Source of the DNA: Bordetella parapertussis
GTDB lineage: Bacteria > Pseudomonadota > Gammaproteobacteria > Burkholderiales > SG8-41
Length of the DNA stretch: 64,000 nucleotides
NCBI GenBank assembly: GCA_945906815.1
Contig: CAMDRT010000002.1
Coordinates: 1-64,000, forward strand
Direction: 5' to 3'
Positions 45,300-53,820 of this stretch are shown piece after piece. Below the pieces are notes generated by a model. The model was given only the letters and a program-made list of their open reading frames with translations. It did no database searches and had not been told where the DNA came from. The translations under genes were made by a program, and so were the position numbers. Every line of letters begins with the position of its first letter. Position 1 is the stretch's first letter.

Positions 45300-46178
45300 T
45301 TAATACGGCCGGTCTCCGCGCACCAGCATGCGATACAGCCTGCGCTGCTGGCTGTGATCGAAATCAAACCCGGCTTTGTGCAGCGAGGCACGGTCGTCGA
45401 TGATCAGCAGGTCGCCTTTTTGATACTCATGCGCATAGCAAAATTGCGGCTGGGTAATCTTGTCGGTAATTTCCTGCAGGAATTCCTGCGTGTCCTCAGG
45501 CGTCATGCCGATGATTTTTTCGGTCTTGCTTTTGTGGAACCACACCGCCTTGCTGCCGGTTTCAGGATGCGTGCGCACCAACGGCTGCACCGTCGGCGGC
45601 TTTTTGGATTCCAGTTGCGCGCGCAGAATATCGGGATTGGCGATCTTAAAGCGCGCGCTGCTGATCAGCGTGTTCTCGGTTTTCATGCCGGTGATTTTTT
45701 GCTGCAGGTCCTCGGGCAGCGATTCGTAGGCCGCACGTGAGTTGCACACCGACGTGGCGCCGCCTTTATCCGGCACCGCCACCGCATACAGCATGGTGAA
45801 TTTCGGCGGCAGTTCCTGATTGGTGTGGTCGGTATGCCAGGTGGCATTGGTGCCGACTTTGGCCGCATTGCCCTGGCTGTCCTTGTGGAAGTTGTCGAGC
45901 ACGCTGATCAGCGGGAACCCGTCCACCAGATAGCGCCGGTTCTGGTCTTCCATCAATTCGCCGAACATTTCGGCGGCAGCCTGTAACTGCGCGGGCGTCA
46001 GATGCGCTTGTCCGCGGATGACCAGCACCACGTTTTCGACCGCGGCGTCATACAGTTTTTTCTGCGTTGCGGCGTCGATAGGCTCACTCAAATCGATGCC
46101 GGTGACGATGGCGCCGATGTGTGGCTTAACTTTGGTGATTTTCATGGTGTGGGCGGGGGCTTGCAGTACAGCGCTCAT
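45300..46178 (-). CDS. TauD/TfdA family Fe(II)/2-oxoglutarate dioxygenase
   Basis: A 292-residue dioxygenase starting at ATG 46178 with AAGGAGATA upstream. The iron-binding H-x-D is in TWHTDHTNQE, the distal His in DDRASLHKAGFDFDHSQQRR, and the 2-oxoglutarate-binding Arg follows in QQRRLYRM. Family members hydroxylate taurine, chlorophenoxyacetates or other sulfonates and acids. The substrate is not evident, but a decayed sulfonate-type permease (14339) and this gene hint at sulfonate use. Confidence 0.9.
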   Translation of the reverse strand: MSAVLQAPAHTMKITKVKPHIGAIVTGIDLSEPIDAATQKKLYDAAVENVVLVIRGQAHLTPAQLQAAAEMFGELMEDQNRRYLVDGFPLISVLDNFHKDSQGNAAKVGTNATWHTDHTNQELPPKFTMLYAVAVPDKGGATSVCNSRAAYESLPEDLQQKITGMKTENTLISSARFKIANPDILRAQLESKKPPTVQPLVRTHPETGSKAVWFHKSKTEKIIGMTPEDTQEFLQEITDKITQPQFCYAHEYQKGDLLIIDDRASLHKAGFDFDHSQQRRLYRMLVRGDRPY

Positions 46179-46339
46179 GGCCTATCTCCTTGGAATGGTG
46201 ATCCAGAATGCGGATTACGAATGCTGCCGGGTGATGGCAATATCATACGCGCACTGTCGCCACCGCGCCAAATCGGCTGACGCTCCGTGGGCGGGCAGCG
46301 TTGATACGGGCAATGGCGTTGGCGTAAATGCCGTTGGCG

Positions 46340-47323
46340 TTACTTCGCCAGCCCGATATCCAGCAGCACGCTCTTCATGTCCGCATAGTCCTTGTCGAGT
46401 TCTTTGGCAAATGCCGCGCTGCCCAGAAAAACATTCGTCCACAGGTTTTTTTCCAAATCGTCTTTCCACTCCGGCGCTGCGGTGGCTTTGCGCAACAGAT
46501 TTTCCCAATAGGCAATTTGCTCGGGCGTGAGCCCCTTGGGCGCGAGCACCGCGCGCCACGCGCCAAACACCACATCGACGCCTTGCTCCTTCCACGTCGG
46601 CACGTTCGCCAGCACGCCCGTCAAGCGCTGCTTCGCGCTGGTTGCCACCACGCGCAATTTTCCCGAAGCGACATGCCCCGCCACATTACCTGCCGCCGTG
46701 GTAACCAAATCGATATGCCCGCCCATGAGGTTGGGTATCGCTTCGGCGGAACCTTTGAATGCAATCACCTTTAATTCGCGCGCACTGCCGCCAATGGCTT
46801 TCATCAGCAAGCCGGCGGCGATGTGATTGTGGCTGCCGAGCAACGGCGAGAATCCGATGGCCACCGATTTGGGATCTTGACGCAAGCGCGCGATCAAGTC
46901 TTTTCCCGTAGTGAACGGTGCACCCGGATTCACCGCGTACACCGTGTAGTCGTCAAACAGCGAGGCTATCGGCGTGAATTCGGAGTGATGCAGCTTGCCC
47001 GACCCGGTAATGTGATTGGTGAGGAGCGGCGGGCCAGAAACCACCAGCAGGTGCGCATCGTTCGGGTGTTGATGCACATAGGTGTAGGCGATGTTGCCGC
47101 CGCCGCCGGATTTGTTGACCACCGTCAGCGATACCGGCAACGCCTTGCTCGCCAGCAGAATGCGCTCAATGGTGCGCGCGGTTTTGTCGTTGCTGCCGCC
47201 CGGCGGGTTGGGCACCACCAGTTCGATGTTTTTCGTCGGCACCCAGCGCTGGGCCATGGCGACACCGGGCGCAGCGGCCGCGCACAGCAGCAGGGTTATC
47301 ATCAGCGATGAAGGTAATTGCAT
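46340..47323 (-). CDS. Bug/TctC family receptor (copy 12), divergent
   Basis: A 327-residue receptor with signal peptide ending GVAMAQ. The motif is divergent: VPTKNIELVVPNPPGGSND, with PNPPGGSND instead of PFxxGGxxD. It follows the soxZ-like gene by 22 bases and ends the operon that begins at the 2Fe-2S subunit gene (50884). Linkage to a molybdenum hydroxylase suggests it brings in the hydroxylase substrate; this is inference. Confidence 0.87.
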   Translation of the reverse strand: MQLPSSLMITLLLCAAAAPGVAMAQRWVPTKNIELVVPNPPGGSNDKTARTIERILLASKALPVSLTVVNKSGGGGNIAYTYVHQHPNDAHLLVVSGPPLLTNHITGSGKLHHSEFTPIASLFDDYTVYAVNPGAPFTTGKDLIARLRQDPKSVAIGFSPLLGSHNHIAAGLLMKAIGGSARELKVIAFKGSAEAIPNLMGGHIDLVTTAAGNVAGHVASGKLRVVATSAKQRLTGVLANVPTWKEQGVDVVFGAWRAVLAPKGLTPEQIAYWENLLRKATAAPEWKDDLEKNLWTNVFLGSAAFAKELDKDYADMKSVLLDIGLAK

Positions 47324-47345
47324 GAGCTTCTCTGGGTGATGCGCT

Positions 47346-47675
47346 TCAGGTCACACTGATACGCGCAGTGTGGGCCGCGGCGAAACCATGGTCCCCGCTC
47401 CATTTGAATTCCAGCGTGCCGCTTTCGATGGCGACGGTGGAAAACTGTATGAAGGGATTAGCCGAAATTGACGGATGCAACTCTGCGCGAAACACTTCGA
47501 TGCCGTTATACAGGCACACGAATGTGGTGATGATGTCGCGCCGGATGGGCGCACCCAGATGCGTGCGGCGAAATCCTGTCTCCATGTGGTGTGCGACCAG
47601 CGTCCTGATGTCAATGATCTGGCCGCGGCGCGCCGTTTTGGGCACATCGATACGCACGTTTACCGTGCCCGTCAC
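47346..47675 (-). CDS. SoxZ-like thiosulfate carrier subunit
   Basis: A 109-residue protein from GTG 47675, chosen because GAGGAG precedes it and it overlaps the soxY-like stop (GTGA). The sequence VRIDVPKTARRGQIIDIRTL, HHMETGFRR and SGTLEFKWSGDHG matches SoxZ, which pairs with SoxY in the periplasmic Sox carrier. No SoxA, B, C, D or X gene is visible. Whether it acts in sulfur oxidation is doubtful given the neighbours. Confidence 0.82.
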   Translation of the reverse strand: MTGTVNVRIDVPKTARRGQIIDIRTLVAHHMETGFRRTHLGAPIRRDIITTFVCLYNGIEVFRAELHPSISANPFIQFSTVAIESGTLEFKWSGDHGFAAAHTARISVT

Positions 47676-48148
47676 GCCGGCAACTCCTCGAGGCACGCCG
47701 CCAGCGTCACTATCATATACATGCTGTCGGACCAGAATGAGCCGTCGCTCAATTCGGCGATGGCCACCACGTTTTGAGTGTCTGCCATGCGCACACGCGT
47801 CGCCACACGCGCACGTCCGGCACGCGGCCCCAGGCGAAAACTCGCCATCTCGGGCAAGGGATTGCGCTCGGTAAAGACGTGTATGGCCTTGACGTGATCG
47901 GCCTCGGTCATCGGACTTTCAACGTTGACCACCAGCGGCACCAGATGACCATTCTCCACCAGCGGCGGCACGTCCAGTTTGACTTTGCCCTGGTGTATGG
48001 TTTTTGTGCCCACCAGTTTGCGGATGGCCTCAGGCATATTGTTCAGCGGCGTGCGGAACATTTGTGCGCGCGCGACCGAGGGCAAGGCCGACGCTGCGGC
48101 GATCCCGCTGGCGACGGCCAAAAACCTGCGGCGCGATTGCGGTTTCAT
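47672..48148 (-). CDS. SoxY-like carrier protein with altered C-terminus
   Basis: A 158-residue protein from ATG 48148 with a Tat-type signal (SRRRFLAVASG). It has the SoxY fold segments VNVESPMTEADHVKAIHVFT and RVATRVRMADTQNVVAI. Classical SoxY ends in GGCGG, whose Cys carries the sulfur chain; here the only Cys (152) sits in VTLAACLEELPA, so the flanking glycines are lost and the tail is longer. It lies between a molybdenum hydroxylase gene and soxZ. Confidence 0.8.
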   Translation of the reverse strand: MKPQSRRRFLAVASGIAAASALPSVARAQMFRTPLNNMPEAIRKLVGTKTIHQGKVKLDVPPLVENGHLVPLVVNVESPMTEADHVKAIHVFTERNPLPEMASFRLGPRAGRARVATRVRMADTQNVVAIAELSDGSFWSDSMYMIVTLAACLEELPA

Positions 48149-48224
48149 AACGGCAGGGTGCAACACCACGAGGTGCTGCCGCGCAATTGCAGTGGTCGCG
48201 GCAGCATCACTCGTGAACTGCCGA

Positions 48225-50414
48225 CTACACCATCGTGATGCCGTGGTTCTTCAAGGGCAACGTACGAATGCGCTGCCCTGTCGCCGCAAAAAAAGCGTTG
48301 AGCACGGCGGGTGCCGCCACGCATATCGTTGGCTCGCCCACACCACCCCAGAAACCACCGGAGGGCATGATGATGGATTCGACCTTGGGCATCTGAGCTA
48401 TGCGCATCGAATTGTAGGTGTTGAAATTGTCCTCCACCATGCGGCCATTCTTAACCGTGCATTCCTGATCGAACAGCGCGGACAATCCATACACAAATGA
48501 GCCGGCGATCTGCCGCTCAATCTGCGCCGGATTGACGGCGTAGCCGGAATCAGTGGCGCAAATAATGCGATGAATTTTCACCTGCTTGCCGCCGATCACC
48601 GAAACCTCGGCGCAGGCTGCGACAAAACTGTTGAACGCCTTCATCTGCGCCAGACCGCGGAATACGCCCTTGGCAGCGGGTTTGCCCCAGCCCGCTTTTT
48701 CCGCCACCGCATTGAGCACCGCCAGATGCTTGGGATTTTGTGCCATCAGCTTGCGCCGAAACTCCAGCGCATCCTGACCCGCGGCGTGCGCCAGTTCATC
48801 CATGAAACACTCGGCGTAGATCGCGTTCTGATTGATGTTCACGCCGCGCCAGAACCCCGGCGGCACATGCGTATTGCGCATGGCATGATCGATCAGCAGA
48901 TTGGGGATGCCCTTGTAGCCGAACTCGAATTCACCGGCGCGCGCCAGGCCTTGAAACACCGCCGGGTCCATACCCTTTTGCAGCGCTGCAGGACGCACCG
49001 CGGACAATATCGATTGCCCCGAAATTCGCACATGCAGGGCAGTCAAATTGTTGTTGGCATCCAAGCCGCCGACCAGTTTGCATTGCGTGACCGGGTGGAA
49101 GCGCCCTTGGCGCATGTCTTCTTCGCGCGACCACAGCAATTTGATGGGTATGCCGGGCATTTCCTTGGCGATGCGCACCGCCTGCGTTACATAATCATGG
49201 AACGCCCCACGCCGCCCGAAACCGCCGCCGAGCAGCATTTTATAAACCTCGCACTTGTCCGCTGGCAGGCCCGACGCCTCCAAGGTTGCGGCAAAGGCAG
49301 CTTCGCCATTTTGCGTGGGCACCCACACTTCACACTTGTCCGCGGTGTAACGCGCGGTGGCATTCATCGGTTCCATACACGCATGGTTCTGGAACGGATA
49401 CGCATAAACCGCTTCGACCTTTTTCACCGCGCCGGCAAGCGCTTCTTTAGCGTTGCCCGCATCGTTGCCGACGAAGGCCTGATCGGCATCGAGCCCGGCT
49501 TTCAATATCTCGCCGATCGATGCGCTCGACACTTTGGCATTCGCACCTTCGTCCCATACGATGGGTAGCGCATCCAGCGCAGTCTTGGCTTGCCACCAGG
49601 TATCGGCAACCACAGCAACGGCGCTATCGCCAACCTGCAGTACTTTCTTGACGCCTTTTCTGCCCGCCACCTTGGCGCTATCAAAACTCTTGACCTTGCC
49701 GCCAAACACCGGACATTCCATGATCGCCGCATTGAGCATGCCCGGCAGCTTGAGGTCAAAACCGTAGACCTGCTTGCCGGTCAATTTGTCCACCGTATCC
49801 AGACGCTTGAGGGACTTACCGATAACTTTCCATTCCTTCGGGTCCTTCAGCGGCACATCCTTCGGTGGTGTAATGCGTGCTGCCGCCTCAGCCAACTTGC
49901 CATAGGTGACCTTACGCCCTGACGGGTTATGCGTCACCACGCTGTTGGCGGCGCTGCACTCGCCTACAGGCACGTTCCACGCCTCGGCTGCGGCCTGAAT
50001 CAGCATCACGCGCGCGGTGGCACCGCCCTGGCGCACATACTGATGCGATTCGCGGATACCGCGGCTGCCGCCGGTGGAGAAATCGCCCCATGCACGCTTG
50101 CGCGCAACGCTCTGACCCGGCGTCGGATACTCGGTGGTAATTTTCGTCCAGTCGCATTCGAGTTCTTCGGCCACCATCTGTGCCAGACCGGTGAGCGTGC
50201 CCTGCCCCATTTCTGAACGGGCAATGCGAATCACCACGGTATCGTCGGGACGTATTACCACCCAGTGCGTGACTTCGGGTGAGCCATCCTGCGCGCGCAC
50301 GACACCGGGGCCAAACGGCGGCAGCTTCAGCCCCAACGCAAGACCGCCACCAGCAGCGGCAGTGCCGATCACAAACTTACGGCGGCTGATTTTAGGCATG
50401 TCGATCATGTTCAT
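48225..50414 (-). CDS. Xanthine dehydrogenase family molybdopterin-binding subunit (IorB-like)
   Basis: A 729-residue molybdenum hydroxylase large subunit with a Tat signal (ISRRKFVIGTAAAGGGLALG). Key segments: GGGFGRRGAFHDYVTQA, and near the C-terminus GGVGEPTICVAAPAVLNA with the catalytic Glu. The layout matches isoquinoline 1-oxidoreductase beta subunits, which have a small 2Fe-2S partner and hydroxylate aromatic N-heterocycles or aldehydes in the periplasm. The partner gene is directly upstream. Confidence 0.92.
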   Translation of the reverse strand: MNMIDMPKISRRKFVIGTAAAGGGLALGLKLPPFGPGVVRAQDGSPEVTHWVVIRPDDTVVIRIARSEMGQGTLTGLAQMVAEELECDWTKITTEYPTPGQSVARKRAWGDFSTGGSRGIRESHQYVRQGGATARVMLIQAAAEAWNVPVGECSAANSVVTHNPSGRKVTYGKLAEAAARITPPKDVPLKDPKEWKVIGKSLKRLDTVDKLTGKQVYGFDLKLPGMLNAAIMECPVFGGKVKSFDSAKVAGRKGVKKVLQVGDSAVAVVADTWWQAKTALDALPIVWDEGANAKVSSASIGEILKAGLDADQAFVGNDAGNAKEALAGAVKKVEAVYAYPFQNHACMEPMNATARYTADKCEVWVPTQNGEAAFAATLEASGLPADKCEVYKMLLGGGFGRRGAFHDYVTQAVRIAKEMPGIPIKLLWSREEDMRQGRFHPVTQCKLVGGLDANNNLTALHVRISGQSILSAVRPAALQKGMDPAVFQGLARAGEFEFGYKGIPNLLIDHAMRNTHVPPGFWRGVNINQNAIYAECFMDELAHAAGQDALEFRRKLMAQNPKHLAVLNAVAEKAGWGKPAAKGVFRGLAQMKAFNSFVAACAEVSVIGGKQVKIHRIICATDSGYAVNPAQIERQIAGSFVYGLSALFDQECTVKNGRMVEDNFNTYNSMRIAQMPKVESIIMPSGGFWGGVGEPTICVAAPAVLNAFFAATGQRIRTLPLKNHGITMV

Positions 50415-50434
50415 GGTGTTCTCCTCAGTTTCGG

Positions 50435-50884
50435 CTAGGCTTTGGCGGCGGCGTGTATCGCTTCGCGCACTTGTTGGAATGTGCCGCAGCGGCAGATGTT
50501 GGTTATGGCGCTGTCAATGTCGGCGTCGGTGGGCTTGGGCTTGCTGTTGAGCAGCGCCGTCACCGCCATGATCATGCCGGACTGGCAATAGCCGCATTGC
50601 GGCACTTCGTGGTCGTGCCAGGCTTTTTGCACCTTGGTCAGTACGCCTTTAACCGCAAGGCCCTCGATAGTGGTTATTTTTTTGCCTTCCGCCGCGCTCA
50701 CCGGCATCACGCATGAGCGTACCGGTGCGCCGTCGATGTGTACCGTGCATGAGCCGCACTGCGCCACGCCGCAGCCGTATTTGGTGCCGGTGAGACCGAC
50801 GTGTTCGCGTATCGCCCACAACAACGGCATATTGGATTCGACGTCGACGTCGTGCGTTCTGCCATTGATATTAAGTTTTGCCAT
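50435..50884 (-). CDS. (2Fe-2S)-binding subunit of the Mo hydroxylase (IorA-like)
   Basis: A 149-residue protein with a plant-type ferredoxin cluster motif CGVAQCGSC in the first half and a second cluster from CGYCQSGM and NICRCGTF. It passes electrons from the molybdenum site of the IorB-like partner, 20 bases downstream. It is the first gene of the operon ending with Bug copy 12. No FAD subunit is present, as in IorAB-type enzymes. Confidence 0.94.
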   Translation of the reverse strand: MAKLNINGRTHDVDVESNMPLLWAIREHVGLTGTKYGCGVAQCGSCTVHIDGAPVRSCVMPVSAAEGKKITTIEGLAVKGVLTKVQKAWHDHEVPQCGYCQSGMIMAVTALLNSKPKPTDADIDSAITNICRCGTFQQVREAIHAAAKA

Positions 50885-51057
50885 GATGTCTCCTCATTGG
50901 GACTTGAATTTAAACGAATCAGTAAACCAACCCTAGTACAGCGGGGAATCTCTAGCGCCGCATTATTGGTCATCGCCCGTGGAAAAACAAGCCTTCGCAG
51001 GGCGCCTGTCCAGGCACCCTGCCGCTATGGGCCGCCGATTTACCCTCCCATCGGCGC

Positions 51058-52014
51058 TTAACGCACTGCCACCGGTGCCACCGTCGAACCGGTGCCGCCC
51101 TGCATCTTGAGGGGCTGCATGATGAAGGCGAATTCATACACGCGCTTGCTGGCAAGTTCATCGAGTTTCAGATTTTCGAGCAGGTGGATGCCATGCACCA
51201 CCAGCGCGATCTGATGCAGCGGTAGCGAGATTTGCTTGTCGGGATTAGGCGAGACTTCCACCGGGCCGTTGTCCGAGCCCAGCAGCATCGGGTCCTGCTT
51301 CACCAGCCACTCGGCTGCGGCTACGCCGATGCCCGGGTTGCTGCTCATGTAACGGGCATTTTCCTTGCCCCACAGCCTGCCCCAACCGGTGTTGATGATC
51401 ACTGCATCGCCGGGTTGCAGCGTGAGGTTTTGCTGTTGCAGCGCCTGCTGCAAATCCTGCACCGTGATTTCGTAGGCGTTGGGCAGAATGTCCACGCCCT
51501 TCAATGCGGCGACATCGATCAGCACGCCGCGCGTCATCAGCATGCCGACTTTTTCGATGCCCAGTTTGGTGAAGCCGGTACGGGACGAGATTTCGCTGAT
51601 CTTGAAACAGTTATACAGACTGTCGCCGTGGCTCTGGTGGGCGAAGCCGTCGAACTGCGTGCCGACCTGACCCAGCTCGGAGGTGACGATTTCCTCGTTG
51701 CTGCCGCGCGTGTTCGACTGGGGATTGATGAAGGTGCGTTTGGTTTGCAGATTAAAAGTACGGGTAGCTTGTATCGGCATGCCCGCTCTTAACACGTGCC
51801 CCATCTCGATCACTTCACCGCTGCGTATCAGTTGCGATGCCTTCATCACCGATGCGGGCTTCATGTGATTGGCCGAGCCACGTTCGTCGCCCGCGCCCCA
51901 TTTCGACGGACAGCGCGCGCTTTCTGACGGCGGACTCCACGATTGCGCGCTTGCGCTGCTAACAGTCAGTGCCATTACCGCTGCTGCAAAAATGTTTGCG
52001 CGGAAATTGTTCAT
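51058..52014 (-). CDS. Cyclase family protein (kynurenine formamidase-like)
   Basis: A 318-residue protein with signal peptide (MNNFRANIFAAAVMALTVSSAS) and the cyclase fold. The metal-binding part reads QFDGFAHQSHGDSLYN, with a His-Asp arrangement like HxGTHxD of the family. Other segments: AVIINTGWGRLW and GVAAAEWLVKQD. Members hydrolyse amide or cyclic compounds; the export signal puts this one in the periplasm. It is upstream of the IorAB-like operon (173-base gap). Confidence 0.85.
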   Translation of the reverse strand: MNNFRANIFAAAVMALTVSSASAQSWSPPSESARCPSKWGAGDERGSANHMKPASVMKASQLIRSGEVIEMGHVLRAGMPIQATRTFNLQTKRTFINPQSNTRGSNEEIVTSELGQVGTQFDGFAHQSHGDSLYNCFKISEISSRTGFTKLGIEKVGMLMTRGVLIDVAALKGVDILPNAYEITVQDLQQALQQQNLTLQPGDAVIINTGWGRLWGKENARYMSSNPGIGVAAAEWLVKQDPMLLGSDNGPVEVSPNPDKQISLPLHQIALVVHGIHLLENLKLDELASKRVYEFAFIMQPLKMQGGTGSTVAPVAVR

Positions 52015-52166
52015 GATGATCTCCTTCGGGTTGATGAAAGTGGGGCTTCGTCCACCTACCCACTCTACCCGAAAAGAACATCACACCAACAACTGCAAGC
52101 TACGCCACTGCCGCTGACGGCAGCGTCTCTTACTTCGTTCTCAAAAACTACAATTAAAACAGATAG

Positions 52167-52451
52167 TTATAGGTCATCACTGGCATCGAAATCAGCATCA
52201 TGATCGGCGGCCGCACTGCCACTGGCAACCTGCGGGGGAGCGTCACACCATTCTTCGTCAGGAATGGACGCACATTCAACTGCGGCATCATAGGCGGCCA
52301 AATCGGCGCTCACGCGCACCCTGGAGCAACGATCCAGCGGACGGCATGTGCGGCGGGGCAAAACCTGCCCGGCGTGTTTCGCAGCCGCCAGCGCGAGCGC
52401 CGGATCGAAAATCATGTCAAAACAGGATTGCGGGGAAAGGGAATGTGTCAT
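52167..52451 (-). CDS. Hypothetical 94-residue protein with a strong ribosome site
   Basis: The lower part of a long minus-strand ORF is a gene in its own right: ATG 52451 has AGGAGG immediately upstream. It begins MTHSLSPQSCFDMIFDPALA, has RRTCRPLDRCSRVRVSADLA and ends in an acidic run (AADHDADFDASDDL). Three cysteines are present. The rest of the ORF upstream is antisense to the HD-domain gene and is rejected. I do not recognise the family. Confidence 0.55.
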   Translation of the reverse strand: MTHSLSPQSCFDMIFDPALALAAAKHAGQVLPRRTCRPLDRCSRVRVSADLAAYDAAVECASIPDEEWCDAPPQVASGSAAADHDADFDASDDL

Positions 52452-52664
52452 GAAACCTCCTGGGGTTGGGTGAACCGTACGGCGTGCTTCACTGGGCTCC
52501 ACTTTATAACGCCTGCTACGCAGAGCAAGTGAGCGGCCTTCCCGATATGGGCTAGGAAAAATGCCTACAAGCATGTCGCGCGCTTGCGCACAAAAAGCGA
52601 CAGTTGCGCAACTGCGAAGAGGCCCCCCTTGACAGTGGGCGTGTGCAAGAGGAATATCTTTGAC

Positions 52665-53405
52665 ATGTTGACCCTGCAAAAAGCTGAAGCTGCCGACCAC
52701 GCTCTCGCCGCCGAGATGGATCGTTTGGTGATCGTGAAATCCGCCATCTACACCTCGGGCGAAGTCGACCCGCGTGCGCCCCTGCCGCGGCAGGATGCCG
52801 ACGGCAGGCTGTACCTGATGCATCATGATCCGCGCCTGGCGCGCATGCCCGACAAACCCACGCTGTTCGATTTTTTCAAGTACCGCTTCGCGCCTGCCAC
52901 CCACATGTTGCAGAGCGCACGGCTGGCGCAAAAAAACGGTGCCAGCGAAAAAATTGTGCTCGCCTGCCTGGTGCATGACATGGCTGCCAGCGCCTTCATC
53001 CGCGCCGATCACGGTTATTGGGCCGCGCAACTGTTCGAGCCGTATGTCGATGAGGAAGTCGCTTTCGCCATTCGCTACCATCAGGTGCTGCGCTTCTACG
53101 CCGATGACTCCGTAGGCTATAAATATCCCGAGTCGTATGTCCGCCTGTTTGGCGCAGACTACAAACCGGAGCCCTATCTCGAAACCGCGTACCAATATGC
53201 GCGCAACCACAAATGGTACATGACAGCACGGTTGCTGACGGTCAACGACCTCTACTCATTCGACCCCGATGTGCATGTGGAGCTGGAAGAGTTCACCGAT
53301 ATCGTTGGCCGCCACTTCCGCCAGCCGGAAGAAGGTTTAGGCTTCGATCAAAGCCCCTCCGCGCACATGTGGCGCACGATCAACTGGCCGACGCGATACC
53401 TGTAA
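52665..53405 (+). CDS. HD-domain protein
   Basis: About 246 residues from ATG 52665 (AGAGGAATATCTTT upstream). The HD pattern is H in ATHMLQSARLAQ, then ACLVHDMAAS and YHQVLRF. Helical and rich in aromatic residues (YLETAYQYARNHKWYM). HD proteins are metal-dependent phosphohydrolases; this one resembles catabolic-cluster HD proteins rather than (p)ppGpp enzymes. It converges on the cytochrome c gene. Confidence 0.8.
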   Translation: MLTLQKAEAADHALAAEMDRLVIVKSAIYTSGEVDPRAPLPRQDADGRLYLMHHDPRLARMPDKPTLFDFFKYRFAPATHMLQSARLAQKNGASEKIVLACLVHDMAASAFIRADHGYWAAQLFEPYVDEEVAFAIRYHQVLRFYADDSVGYKYPESYVRLFGADYKPEPYLETAYQYARNHKWYMTARLLTVNDLYSFDPDVHVELEEFTDIVGRHFRQPEEGLGFDQSPSAHMWRTINWPTRYL

Positions 53406-53468
53406 GGCTGGCGCAGTTGGGTGTATCGCGTGCGTTGTTTGCGCCGTAACCCGCCGCGCCGGAAACCG

Positions 53469-53804
53469 TCAGTTCTTCGCTTCCCCGGCAACCAGGTACG
53501 CCCACAACGCCTGTATCTCATCGGGCTTTAACACATCGCCCCACGGTGGCATAGCGTTCCTGCCATTGACGACCGAGTCGACAAAACGATCCGGCCTGTC
53601 GCGCGGAAAGGTCGCAAGATCTGTCGCCCACGGCGGGCCGATCATGCGCACGCCGTGGCAGGATTCGCAGTGGCTTGCGTAAAGTGCGGTGCCGCGTTTG
53701 ATCTGCTCCGCAGGGAAGGGCTTTCCCCCCGCACTTTGTGCCCTGCCGCTGCCACAGAAGAACATGAGTGCTAGGGCAATAGCGGTGGTGATTTCACGCG
53801 GCAT
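53469..53804 (-). CDS. Class I cytochrome c
   Basis: A 111-residue periplasmic cytochrome with a signal peptide (ITTAIALALMFFCGSGRAQ). Haem is bound by CESCH, with the distal Met in RNAMPPWGD. It lies 16 bases downstream of the PQQ dehydrogenase gene and is probably its electron acceptor. Confidence 0.9.
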   Translation of the reverse strand: MPREITTAIALALMFFCGSGRAQSAGGKPFPAEQIKRGTALYASHCESCHGVRMIGPPWATDLATFPRDRPDRFVDSVVNGRNAMPPWGDVLKPDEIQALWAYLVAGEAKN

Positions 53805-53820
53805 GCGCTCGTGCCCCTGC

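Noticed and set aside
52452..53210. The long upstream part of the minus-strand ORF ending at 52167
   Set aside because: It is antisense to the HD-domain gene; only the part from ATG 52451, with its own ribosome site, looks real.
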